Assembly (NCBI RefSeq): GCF_028687615.1
Contig: NZ_JAQTZU010000019.1
Location: 1 to 64,000 of the forward strand
DNA length: 64,000 nt
Direction of reading: 5' to 3'
Source: Methylovulum sp.
Lineage (GTDB): Bacteria > Pseudomonadota > Gammaproteobacteria > Methylococcales > Methylomonadaceae
Positions within the stretch are counted from its first letter, which is position 1, and each line of letters opens with the position of its first letter. This document shows positions 25,145-33,286 of the stretch, one piece after another. The position numbers and the translations under genes were made by a program. The notes beneath the pieces are model-generated. The model saw only the letters and a list, made by a program, of their open reading frames with translations, had not been told where the DNA came from and made no database searches.

Positions 25145-25213
25145 AAAAGTAAACGCCTAACGTAGGAAGGACGTAGGAATCCAACAGACACAGATTCCTA
25201 GCCATTTTCCTAC

Positions 25214-25519
25214 CTAGATCACCCCTTTTTCAATCACCGGCAACACCCAATATTGAATCCCCGCACCGGCAAATTCTTGCTTTAATTGACTCAATAATTT
25301 CACCAAGCCCTGGGTATCGACATACATTTGGATACGAACCCTCTTCTGCCGCCCGCTGACTTGTTCCGCCAACGACAAACCTTGGTTCTCGTGATGGTGC
25401 GCGTTGACGGGAAAGCTGCTGAAACCATGTTCGGCTTCGAGCATTAACAAGGTGTCAACCACCGCTTCTTCCAGGCTGGGCGATAGGTTAAGGGTGAGCA
25501 AATATTCTGTGTGGGTCAT
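25214..25519 (-). CDS. DUF3240 family protein, PII-like, of metal efflux operon
   Basis: A 101-residue cytosolic protein of the DUF3240 type that commonly ends CzcCBA operons. Its ferredoxin-like beta-alpha-beta layout is visible (YLLTLNLSPSLEEAVVDTLL; VRIQMYVDTQGLVKLLSQL), with a His cluster NAHHHEN near 61-66 that could bind metal. The start overlaps the czcA stop (ATGA), so it is made with the pump. A PII-like regulatory role is inferred. Confidence 0.75.
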   Translation of the reverse strand: MTHTEYLLTLNLSPSLEEAVVDTLLMLEAEHGFSSFPVNAHHHENQGLSLAEQVSGRQKRVRIQMYVDTQGLVKLLSQLKQEFAGAGIQYWVLPVIEKGVI

Positions 25520-28500
25520 ACGCTTACCTCATGGTTGCTGGCTGTTTTGTTGACCATAGCCGCCTTATCCTGGCCAAATAATTTGAACAATATCGGCAGT
25601 AAGAACAGGGTCAAAAACGTTGAGGAAACCAAACCGCCGATGACGACTATTGCCAACGGACGTTGGATTTCCGAACCGGGACCGGTGGCGAACAGCAAAG
25701 GGATCAAGCCAAATGCCGCGATGCTCGCGGTCATCAGCACCGGACGCAAACGCCGTGACGAGCCGATCAGCACGACTTTGGCGATGTCCATGCCCGTCGC
25801 CAGTAATTGGTTGAAATAACTGACCATGACCACGCCGTTCAGCACGGCAATCCCCAGCAAAGCGATGAAGCCAACCGAGGCGGGGACGGATAGGTATTCG
25901 CCCGATACCCACAAGGCAAACACTCCGCCCACCATCGCCAACGGAATATTCGACAACACCAACGTGGCCTGGCGCACCGAGCCAAATGTCGAAAACAGCA
26001 GTAGAAAAATCAGGCCCAGCGACACCGGAACCACCACCGACAAGGTGGCGGCGGCGCGTTGTTGGTTTTCAAACTGACCGCCAAATTCCAGCGTATAGCC
26101 TATCGGTAGCGGCACTTTGTCGGCGACGGCTTTGCGGGCTTCATCAACAAAACCCACCAAATCGCGGTCTTGGACATTGCTGCGCACGACGGTAAAACGT
26201 TGCCCGTGTTCGCGGCCTATCGCCACCACGCCTTCGACTTTTTTTAATTGCGCGATTTCGGTCACAGGTACATGACCACCGTTTGGCAAGGTGATTTGCA
26301 GATTGTCGAAGTTAGCGGTATTGCTGTTGCCGCGCAAAATCAATGGTGTACGTTTGATGCCTTCCTGGACGATGCCCAAATTCAGCCCCTCGATTTGCGC
26401 CCGCAACAGGGTTTCTATGCCGTCACTATCCAGTCCCAAACGTCCGGCGGCGGCCTTGTTGATGGTCAATTGCAGAAATTGCATCCCCGCGTTTTGTTTG
26501 GCGAACACGTCACTAGAACCTTGGATATGCTTCAACACCTCGGCGATAGCAACCGCTTTTTCATTTAAAACCTGCAAGTCCGGCCCGAACAATTTCACCG
26601 CGACATCGCCGCGTGTGCCCGTGAGCATTTCCGAAACGCGCATTTCTATCGGTTGGGTAAAACCGAAAGCGATGCCTGGGGTTTGTTCCATCACTTTGCG
26701 GATGTCTTCGATCAGATGGTCTTTGTCGGGCGTATGCCATTGCTCCTTGGGTTTTAACACCAAAAATGTGTCGGTTTCGTTCAGGCCCATCGGATCTAAA
26801 CCCAGTTCATCAGAGCCTACCCGTGACACTACGGTAGCGATTTCAGGGACGTTTTTGAGCAGGTTTTTTTGCACCTGCCCGTCCAGCATCACCGATTGCG
26901 CCAGCGTGATCGATGGCAGTTTCTCCAATTGAACGATAATGTCGCCCTCGTCCATCGTCGGCATGAAGGTGCTGCCGATTTGCATGAATACCACCACCGT
27001 CGCCGCCATTAAAACGCCCGCGCCGATAAAAACCTTTTTGCTGTTATCCATGCACCAAACCAAGACGGGTTTATAAATCGCCTGTAAGTTTCTGGGCAAC
27101 CAGGGTTCTTCATGGGAGACTTCTTTCAACAGGTACGAGGCGATGACCGGAATTACCGTCAATGACAAAATCAACGAGCCGCTTAAGGCGAAAACAATGG
27201 TTAAGGCGACGGGGGTGAACAGCTTGCCTTCCAGCCCTTGCAAGGTCAGTAAGGGCAAAAACACGATGATGATGATCAATATGCCCGACGTGACCGAGGC
27301 GGCGACTTCGCGGGTGGCGCGGTAGATGACATGCAGGTGCGGCAAGCGTTGCGCGGTTTGGGTATGCGCCAAATGGGTGATCAGGTTTTCGGTCACGACC
27401 ACGGCGGCATCGACCAACATACCGATAGCAATCGCCAAACCGCCCAAACTCATCAAATTGGCGGACATGCCCATGTAATTCATCAGGATGAACGTGAACA
27501 AGGCTGCCAAGGGCAAGGCCAGGGCCACCACAATCGCGGCGCGTAGATTGCCCAAGAAAAGCAGCAGCAAGACCACGACCAGTACAATCGCTTCCAGTAA
27601 GGCATGTAATACGGTTTCCACGGCTTTATCGACCAGATTGCCACGGTTGTAAAACACTTTCGCCTCCACGCCTTTGGGGAAGCCCTTGCTGATTTGTGCG
27701 AGTTTTTCTTCAATGCCGACAATGGTTTGCCGCGCATTCGCGCCACGCAAACTCAGAACCAGCCCTGTCACGGATTCGCCTTCGCCATTTTTGCTGACCG
27801 CGCCGTAACGGGTCAACGCGCCGATTTTTACTTCGGCCACATCGCCAATCCTTACCGCAATGCCGTTTTTGCTGTCCACGACCAAGCCGCGCACATCATC
27901 CAGCGTTTTCAAGCGGCCTTCGGCACGGACGATCAAGGCTTCTTCGCCATCGCTTAAACGCCCTGCGCCATCGTTGCGGTTATTGGTTTTTAGGGTTTGG
28001 ATCAGTTTCTCGGTACTGATGCCCCGCGCCGATAAACGCGTGTTGTCGGGAATCACTTCAAAACTTCTGACCAGTCCGCCTAACGAGTTGACATCCGCCA
28101 CGCCAGATACGGTACGCAATGCCGGACGGATAACCCAATCCAGCAAGTCGCGGCGTTCCATCAGCGACAAATCGCCGCCTTCGATGCTGAACATGAACAT
28201 TTCGCCCAGCGGTGTGGTCATCGGCGCAATGCCGCCTTGAATATCGGCGGGCAAGGCCCCCCAAATTCCATTCAAGCGTTCGGCGATTTGCTGGCGCGCC
28301 CAGTAAATGTCCGTGCCTTCTTTAAAATCGACGGTAATATCGGTCAGCGCGTATTTGGCTATCGAGCGCAACACAGTTTGGTTGGGGATGCCCAACAACT
28401 CCACTTCAATCGGTGCGGTGATCCGCGCTTCGATTTCCTCAGGGGTCATGCCGGGGGCCTTGACGATGATTTTTACTTGGGTCGGCGATACTTCGGGAAA

Positions 28501-28611
28501 CGCATCAATTGGAATCTGGTTAAACGCGTAATAGCCACCACCGCCGAGCATCAGCACTAAAATCAGCATCAGCAGCCGTTGGCTTAAGGCAAAACTGATT
28601 AAACTACCCAT
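25516..28611 (-). CDS. czcA: HME-RND heavy-metal efflux pump, CzcA/CusA type
   Basis: A 1031-residue inner-membrane proton-driven pump. Seen: ALSQRLLMLILVLMLGGGGY (TM1), DAFPEVSPTQVKI, the HME hallmark DFKEGTDIYWARQQIAERLN, DEGDIIVQLEKLPSITL, and TM4 GGLAIAIGMLVDAAVVVTEN with the proton-relay Asp and Glu. The first Asp found in TM4 of CzcA (DFG) is replaced by AIG as in CusA-type pumps, while other stretches (DPMGLNETDTFLVLKP) look CzcA-like, so metal specificity is open. Start ATG 28611 overlaps the czcB stop (TAATG); a longer frame to 28638 is unlikely. Confidence 0.92.
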   Translation of the reverse strand: MGSLISFALSQRLLMLILVLMLGGGGYYAFNQIPIDAFPEVSPTQVKIIVKAPGMTPEEIEARITAPIEVELLGIPNQTVLRSIAKYALTDITVDFKEGTDIYWARQQIAERLNGIWGALPADIQGGIAPMTTPLGEMFMFSIEGGDLSLMERRDLLDWVIRPALRTVSGVADVNSLGGLVRSFEVIPDNTRLSARGISTEKLIQTLKTNNRNDGAGRLSDGEEALIVRAEGRLKTLDDVRGLVVDSKNGIAVRIGDVAEVKIGALTRYGAVSKNGEGESVTGLVLSLRGANARQTIVGIEEKLAQISKGFPKGVEAKVFYNRGNLVDKAVETVLHALLEAIVLVVVLLLLFLGNLRAAIVVALALPLAALFTFILMNYMGMSANLMSLGGLAIAIGMLVDAAVVVTENLITHLAHTQTAQRLPHLHVIYRATREVAASVTSGILIIIIVFLPLLTLQGLEGKLFTPVALTIVFALSGSLILSLTVIPVIASYLLKEVSHEEPWLPRNLQAIYKPVLVWCMDNSKKVFIGAGVLMAATVVVFMQIGSTFMPTMDEGDIIVQLEKLPSITLAQSVMLDGQVQKNLLKNVPEIATVVSRVGSDELGLDPMGLNETDTFLVLKPKEQWHTPDKDHLIEDIRKVMEQTPGIAFGFTQPIEMRVSEMLTGTRGDVAVKLFGPDLQVLNEKAVAIAEVLKHIQGSSDVFAKQNAGMQFLQLTINKAAAGRLGLDSDGIETLLRAQIEGLNLGIVQEGIKRTPLILRGNSNTANFDNLQITLPNGGHVPVTEIAQLKKVEGVVAIGREHGQRFTVVRSNVQDRDLVGFVDEARKAVADKVPLPIGYTLEFGGQFENQQRAAATLSVVVPVSLGLIFLLLFSTFGSVRQATLVLSNIPLAMVGGVFALWVSGEYLSVPASVGFIALLGIAVLNGVVMVSYFNQLLATGMDIAKVVLIGSSRRLRPVLMTASIAAFGLIPLLFATGPGSEIQRPLAIVVIGGLVSSTFLTLFLLPILFKLFGQDKAAMVNKTASNHEVSV

Positions 28612-29873
28612 TATTCGCCACTCCCCAAGCCTAACCAATTGGCTTTAAGGGCGACAGCGCCTTTGACGGCGATGGTTTCGGTGCCGGTGAACTCGCCACT
28701 AATTGTGGCTTCTTCCGCTTGTTTACCGATGACGGTAATCGGGATGGCACGGAAGCCTTCCGGGATTTGCACAAACACAAACGCCTTGCCTTCTTGTTGG
28801 GCAATCGCCGTGTTGGGTACGGTGAATACCGGACGGTTATGCGGTTGGATAATTTGCGTGTTGATGCGCTGGCCCGGACGGACATCCGCTTGCGCTCCTT
28901 TGATAATGGCGCGTACCAAAATAGTTTGGTTTTCAGGATTGACCGATTGCCCTAATAAGGTGATATGGGCAGTAACGGGTATCGCTTGGGCGGCTTTGCG
29001 CTGTTCCAATTCTTGCGTCTCGGTGGCGGGTTTTTCCATCAGCACCTTATCGCCAATTTTGATCTGGCCGATGCGCTCTTGCGGGATATTGATCTCCAGC
29101 CACAGTTCATCGAAATTGGCGATGCGGTACAGCGGCGTCAGGCTGTCGATGCGTGCGCCGGCGACTATCATCCGTTCCATGACCACCCCGGTGATTGGCG
29201 AACGGATGTTCAACAGCCCGGATAAATGGCGGGTTTTTTTAAGCTGTTCAATTTCATTGTTGGTCATGCCGGCTATTTCCAGCAACTGTTTATGCTCGTT
29301 GGTTTCCGAAAGCAAGGCGTTGTATTGGCTGTGGGTTTCCTGCCAGCGGCGTTCCGGGATAACGCCTTCATCAAACAGTTTTTTATCGCGCAGGTAAGCA
29401 ATTTCCCCCAGCATCAATTCACTTGAGGCTTTCAGGTATAGCCGTTGCATGGACAGCAAGTCCGAGCTGTTGACCGTAGCCAGGACCTCGCCTTGCTTGA
29501 CCTTATCGCCGATTGCGGCATTCAGTTTCATGACCAAACCTGCTTGCGAGGCGCTGACGATATACTCCTGGGTGGGTGGCACGACAATTTTGGCAGGTGC
29601 GTATAACACCGGAACCTGGGTCACCGGAGCCAGATTGCCTAAGGTCACGCCCAGATTGTTGCTGTGTTCGGTGGAGATTTTGATGGTGTTGTCTAACGCA
29701 AAAGCGGGTAGGGGATAGAATGGCAATACTGCCAACAGTGTGGCTAGGGGCAACCAGCTAGGGTACGCTGTGCGTACCCTTTCATTGTTTACAGTGCCAA
29801 GGCGGATATTACCCAAGTTTGACCTATTGGCGAGTGTCTGGTACGCGCAGCGTACCCTACTTAACTTAATCAT
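28611..29873 (-). CDS. czcB: RND efflux periplasmic adaptor, CzcB type
   Basis: A 420-residue membrane fusion protein. The periplasmic body has the beta-barrel/lipoyl/hairpin layout (EYIVSASQAGLVMKLNAAIG; GEVLATVNSSDLL; a long helical hairpin 170-260; ITGVVMERMIVAGARI). The N-terminus is odd: the hydrophobic export segment (LATLLAVLPF...LPAFA) begins only at residue 43. Residues 5-39 are encoded by a 101-bp inverted-repeat element (29759-29859). ATG 29873 overlaps the czcC stop (ATGA), so this start is natural, but export from a 59-residue leader is uncertain; TTG at residue 41 is an alternative. Confidence 0.88.
   Translation of the reverse strand: MIKLSRVRCAYQTLANRSNLGNIRLGTVNNERVRTAYPSWLPLATLLAVLPFYPLPAFALDNTIKISTEHSNNLGVTLGNLAPVTQVPVLYAPAKIVVPPTQEYIVSASQAGLVMKLNAAIGDKVKQGEVLATVNSSDLLSMQRLYLKASSELMLGEIAYLRDKKLFDEGVIPERRWQETHSQYNALLSETNEHKQLLEIAGMTNNEIEQLKKTRHLSGLLNIRSPITGVVMERMIVAGARIDSLTPLYRIANFDELWLEINIPQERIGQIKIGDKVLMEKPATETQELEQRKAAQAIPVTAHITLLGQSVNPENQTILVRAIIKGAQADVRPGQRINTQIIQPHNRPVFTVPNTAIAQQEGKAFVFVQIPEGFRAIPITVIGKQAEEATISGEFTGTETIAVKGAVALKANWLGLGSGE
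29759..29859. repeat. GTACGC-type inverted-repeat element inside the czcB 5' end
   Basis: TAGGGTACGCTGTGCGTACC (29759-29778) and GGTACGCGCAGCGTACCCTA (29840-29859) are inverted 20-mers with one mismatch, 61 bases apart. The same arms form the core of the family-B copy at 10489-10560. The element keeps the reading frame and codes for residues 5-39 of CzcB, including the paired RVRCAY and RVRTAY. Confidence 0.8.
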
Positions 29874-31180
29874 GGCATAACTCCTACCGCTTGGTTATAA
29901 AATGCCTGGTCGCGTTCGAGCATGACCGCGCGTTCTTTGGCGTTCAAAATCGCTTGTTGGGTCCGTGATTGAATTTTTAGCAAGTCAATCAAATCAATTT
30001 CACCAACGGAAAAAGCGGTGTTTGACATGGTTAAATGTCGCTCGGCGACTTGCTTGAGTTCATTGGCTATGCCCAATTCCACGCGGTTGACTTCCAGATT
30101 GTGCTCGGCCTCATGATGGGCTTGCTCCAGATTGCGGTACAGCAATTCCCGTTCGGCAATCAGGCGGTTCAATTCGACATTGACGGCGGCGATATGCGGC
30201 TGGATATGGGCACTGCCGCCAAACGGCACGTTGACACCAATATTGAAGCTCTCAGTTTTATTACTGCGCGGATCATTAGTAAAACTGTCACTATTGACAC
30301 CGACCACGACATTGCTTTGTCCTGAGCCCGTCAATTTCAGCATGTCCAATTCCGCCTGTTTACGCTCGATCTGGCTGTTGACGGCTTGTAAAGCCGGGTG
30401 GTTTTGCTGGATTTCTGTCAATGCCACCAGTTTTTCCTGAAATGCCCCGGGCATTTTGGTCGTTTGGGTCAGGCTGGTATAGCGTTTCCGTGAGTGCATC
30501 AACTCGGCTTCCGCCATCGTCAGCACGGCGCGTTTTTGCAACAGCTCGGTTTGTGCCAGCAATTCATCGGCGCGGGGCAAATCACCCAATTCGACACGGC
30601 GTTTTATCTTTGCTAATAATTGTTCAAAAATGGCAATTTCCGCTTGCGCTTGTTCGTAACGGATTTTTTGCAGGGACATGTCCCACAACGCGCTTCTGAC
30701 CAAGCCTGCGATACGCAATTTGGTTGCTACTGTCTGGAATTGGGCACTGGCTTCGGCTTTTGCACCGGTTTCTCGCCCGGCCTCACGTTGCCCAAGGTTC
30801 CATAACGGCACTTGTACCGTGGCGTCGATATAATGCAGGGTGCCGCTGGTTGCTTCCTGATAGCGCAAACCCGCTTGCGGCGCACCGGCTATCCAACTTT
30901 GGCTGCGCTGGGTAATCGCCGCCGCTTCTTCTTCCAAAGCATCCAGCCAGTGGCTGTCGGGATATTTTTCCAGTGTCAGATCCACCAGTTTGCTCAAGCT
31001 CAATTGCCGGTCGACGATAATCTGGTCCTGGTGCGGGATGATGGTGCGTTCTTGCGTGGCGGGCATACCATCCGTCGCTGTACAGACAGAAGCGGCAAAG
31101 CTTAGCGGGAATACCAAGCAAACAAACTGGAAATTGACCGGCTTACGCCTGTGTTGCTTTCGGGGAAAATTACAATTCAT
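29870..31180 (-). CDS. czcC: TolC-family outer-membrane efflux protein, CzcC type
   Basis: A 436-residue outer-membrane factor with an N-terminal export signal (FQFVCLVFPLSFAASVCTA). It has two long coiled-coil repeats typical of TolC proteins (LTLEKYPDSHWLDALEEEAA; VELGDLPRADELLAQTELLQ; FSVGEIDLIDLLKIQSRTQQ) separated by beta segments. It forms the exit duct for the CzcBA pump. It is the first of the czcCBA-DUF3240 run of overlapping genes; 220 bp upstream lies a small secreted protein on the same strand. Confidence 0.9.
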   Translation of the reverse strand: MNCNFPRKQHRRKPVNFQFVCLVFPLSFAASVCTATDGMPATQERTIIPHQDQIIVDRQLSLSKLVDLTLEKYPDSHWLDALEEEAAAITQRSQSWIAGAPQAGLRYQEATSGTLHYIDATVQVPLWNLGQREAGRETGAKAEASAQFQTVATKLRIAGLVRSALWDMSLQKIRYEQAQAEIAIFEQLLAKIKRRVELGDLPRADELLAQTELLQKRAVLTMAEAELMHSRKRYTSLTQTTKMPGAFQEKLVALTEIQQNHPALQAVNSQIERKQAELDMLKLTGSGQSNVVVGVNSDSFTNDPRSNKTESFNIGVNVPFGGSAHIQPHIAAVNVELNRLIAERELLYRNLEQAHHEAEHNLEVNRVELGIANELKQVAERHLTMSNTAFSVGEIDLIDLLKIQSRTQQAILNAKERAVMLERDQAFYNQAVGVMP

Positions 31181-31254
31181 AAAATGATCTCAATGCGGTG
31201 TAAACCGCGTTTTAGCCTAATAAAAAAACGATACGGGTGTGTTATAGCCAAATA

Positions 31255-31325
31255 TTAATTTTCCGATAAGTTCTTGCACGATCTTCCTTCTATAAAATTA
31301 AGGCAAGAACTTATCGGAAAATTAA
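31255..31325. repeat. Inverted repeat, family C, upstream of czcC
   Basis: TTAATTTTCCGATAAGTTCT (arm 31255-31277, continuing TGC) and its exact complement (31303-31325) are 23-bp perfect arms around a 25-base spacer. It lies in the czcC leader region. Half of the element recurs at 36630-36666 in front of glgX. Confidence 0.8.
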
Positions 31326-31400
31326 TTCCTATTCAATAACAAGCGAAAGCGAACCGTTCGAAAAAACGAAGCAAGGGCTTGTTTGGCAAGCCTTGAGTAT

Positions 31401-31844
31401 TCAGGCAAAAAACGTAGACGAAGGGGGAGCGCGGGGGGCGTGGGCGGTGAGGGTTAGCCGATAGCTAAAAGCGATGTTACGAGACGAAAAACCAACCTGG
31501 AATTCGGTAAAAAACGGAATGGCAACCGATAAAAGTGGGGGTAAATGGAAAAAATCACCGGTATCCGGCAACATGTCATGTTGCGCTTGTTTTATGCCGC
31601 TATGGACACCCACTATCAGTCCGTCCGAGGGCATATCCATTGCCTGGATGCTGCCGGTGGCTTTGTTAGCTTGCAGGTGATCCCCCACCATACCTAACGC
31701 TTCCAGTCCAGGAATATGTAATTTTCCAGCTTTACCCGCCATCGCCGCAAAAACAGGATGTCCTGCGTGTGCATGCACTAAGGGAGAGACAAATTGTAGC
31801 AGCACTAGAAAAGTGACTAAGCTGATACGGAGTATTGGGGTCAT
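31401..31844 (-). CDS. Small secreted protein upstream of czcC
   Basis: A 147-residue protein with a clear signal peptide (ISLVTFLVLLQFVSPLVHAHA). The mature part has scattered His and Met (HAGHPVF, GLEALGMVGDHL, QAQHDMLPD), as in small periplasmic proteins that accompany metal efflux operons, and ends in a Pro/Ala-rich tail. No catalytic motif is seen. It precedes czcC on the same strand, so it may lead the operon; metal binding is inference from composition and context. Confidence 0.65.
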   Translation of the reverse strand: MTPILRISLVTFLVLLQFVSPLVHAHAGHPVFAAMAGKAGKLHIPGLEALGMVGDHLQANKATGSIQAMDMPSDGLIVGVHSGIKQAQHDMLPDTGDFFHLPPLLSVAIPFFTEFQVGFSSRNIAFSYRLTLTAHAPRAPPSSTFFA

Positions 31845-31908
31845 GTGCGGGTGTTAGCTAAGGGTTACTTATCTGGATAAAGAACATTATATAGCTGGAG
31901 CGATATAA

Positions 31909-32049
31909 ATTGATAGCGTTACAGGCCAAAGTTTCTGGGCGAGAGGATACTGCATATCCACAATAGGCAAAGATGAGGAGGCCGTCCGTGAATATATCAA
32001 GCATCAGGAAGAACAGGACAGGCGTATTGAGCAGATGAATCTGTTTTAG
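31909..32049 (+). pseudogene. 3' remnant of an IS200/IS605-family tnpA (Y1 transposase)
   Basis: The frame reads GQSFWARGYCISTIGKDEEA and then VREYIKHQEEQDRRIEQMNL before TAG. This is the characteristic end of IS200/IS605 Y1 transposases (FWARGY...STIG..EE..R.YI..QEE.DRR..Q). Upstream the frame is closed by TAA and no catalytic HUH or Tyr part remains, so roughly the first two thirds are deleted. It is followed by a hairpin that looks like the element's right end. Confidence 0.75.
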
Positions 32050-32052
32050 AAC

Positions 32053-32137
32053 GCCGCCACCCTTTAGGCGGCACACATTTTAACCCGCTTTGAGCGGTTC
32101 ATATTTTCAAGCCTCCGGCTTTGCCGGAGGTATATGA
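32053..32137 (+). mobile_element. Right-end hairpins of the IS200/IS605 relic
   Basis: After the tnpA stop come GCCGCC...GGCGGC (32053-32072) and then CCTCCGGC-TTT-GCCGGAGG (32112-32130), followed by TATATGAC. Subterminal hairpins near a short unpaired tail are how IS200/IS605 ends are recognised. The left end is missing. Confidence 0.55.
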
Positions 32138-32191
32138 CTGCGCTTGCCTTCAATATCCGCGATTAAAGCGTGTTGATGCCACACATTGTGT

Positions 32192-33286
32192 TCAATGCTG
32201 GTTTTTTAAAAAAGTGTCAAACTGTTTTAAGGTTTTTTTCAGTAAATGGGGGATCAGCAAATTAGGGGGCATTTTCAGCCAGTGTGAACGGATGAACAGC
32301 AAAAAGCGTGCTGTGTGGGTCCACGGGCTATTGCAGCTATTATGATAAGGCTGCAAAGCGGGAAGGAACAGTGGGTCGAGGAAGGTAAAACTGAAAACTG
32401 TGTTGCCTTGTTTGTTGGCGGTATTGATTATTTCAGGCGGTATCGGTGTGTTGAGGATTTTATGCGTATAACGGAGCGCGTAACACAACGCCATTTGTTG
32501 CTTGAGTTCTTCCGCCCGTTGCAGGAGTTTCAGCCAAAAATTTTCTTGATGGGCAAATTCTTTTAGCAGTAGGTCTAGGTCGGATAAATCCCGAAAGCCT
32601 TGCTCAAATTCCCCGCCGTGAAACAGATGGGTTGCGCTATGTAACACGCGGTCTTCCGGTGCCAATACCCAGAAATTGGTGCCAGGTTTGTTGACGATGT
32701 TTGCCAGCAATTTTTTGGCATCGGGGCTAAATTTGTAGGTTTTCGGTAAAATATTATGATGGACATCAATGGATGTCTGCCTTTGAAGATGGCGCATCGG
32801 CGGGATTTCGTGCATCCATTGCCGATAATATTTCTGGTCGTAAGCATCCAAATTGCTGGTCATCCAGCCCGCTTTAATCAGCGCGATTTCAACGTCTGGC
32901 AATATGGCTTCAGGGACTAAAATATCCACATCGGAGAATATCCGTCCTTGGGCGGCGATATTTCCGGCGACATAATAGGCAGAGCCCTTTAAAAAAACCA
33001 GCGGTATGTCTAGCGGTTTTAATGCGGCTTCAATGCAAGTAATTTCCCATTGCAAAGAACGCTCAAAACGTCTTGCAAAAATAAGGCTGGATTGGATGTG
33101 CGCCAAGGCTTTGGCTGGGATTTGTCCCAATAATCCAGCAGCCTCAAAAAAATGGCCGAGACGTGGCAAGACATTGGCTCCCCTCGCTTGCCTGATCAAT
33201 AAGCTCCATTGCGGCAAATCCAAACTAAGCGCAATTTCCGGGTCAATAAAAACCGCGTTTAACAAAGGGATACTTGATCCGTTCAA
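32192..33286 (-). CDS. Nucleotidyltransferase-family protein of the HPr-rel-A cassette
   Basis: A 364-residue protein of the uncharacterised NTP_transf_5-like family. Seen: LVFLKGSAYY (GS at 101-102), GRIFSDVDILVP (metal pair D119/D121) and a third conserved stretch TSIDVHHNI. These are the core motifs of a nucleotidyltransferase; the helical C-terminal half may bind the partner. What it transfers, and to what, is unknown. The start overlaps the HprK-like kinase stop by four bases, and the set with PqqD and kinase recurs in proteobacteria, suggesting joint action on one target. Confidence 0.78.
   Translation of the reverse strand: MNGSSIPLLNAVFIDPEIALSLDLPQWSLLIRQARGANVLPRLGHFFEAAGLLGQIPAKALAHIQSSLIFARRFERSLQWEITCIEAALKPLDIPLVFLKGSAYYVAGNIAAQGRIFSDVDILVPEAILPDVEIALIKAGWMTSNLDAYDQKYYRQWMHEIPPMRHLQRQTSIDVHHNILPKTYKFSPDAKKLLANIVNKPGTNFWVLAPEDRVLHSATHLFHGGEFEQGFRDLSDLDLLLKEFAHQENFWLKLLQRAEELKQQMALCYALRYTHKILNTPIPPEIINTANKQGNTVFSFTFLDPLFLPALQPYHNSCNSPWTHTARFLLFIRSHWLKMPPNLLIPHLLKKTLKQFDTFLKNQH

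Noticed and set aside
28639-29397. A 252-codon plus-strand frame inside czcB
   Set aside because: Antisense of conserved adaptor sequence; no independent motif or start signal.
31858-32076. A 72-codon minus-strand frame in the IS relic region
   Set aside because: It is the antisense of the transposase tail on the plus strand; the plus frame has clear family residues.
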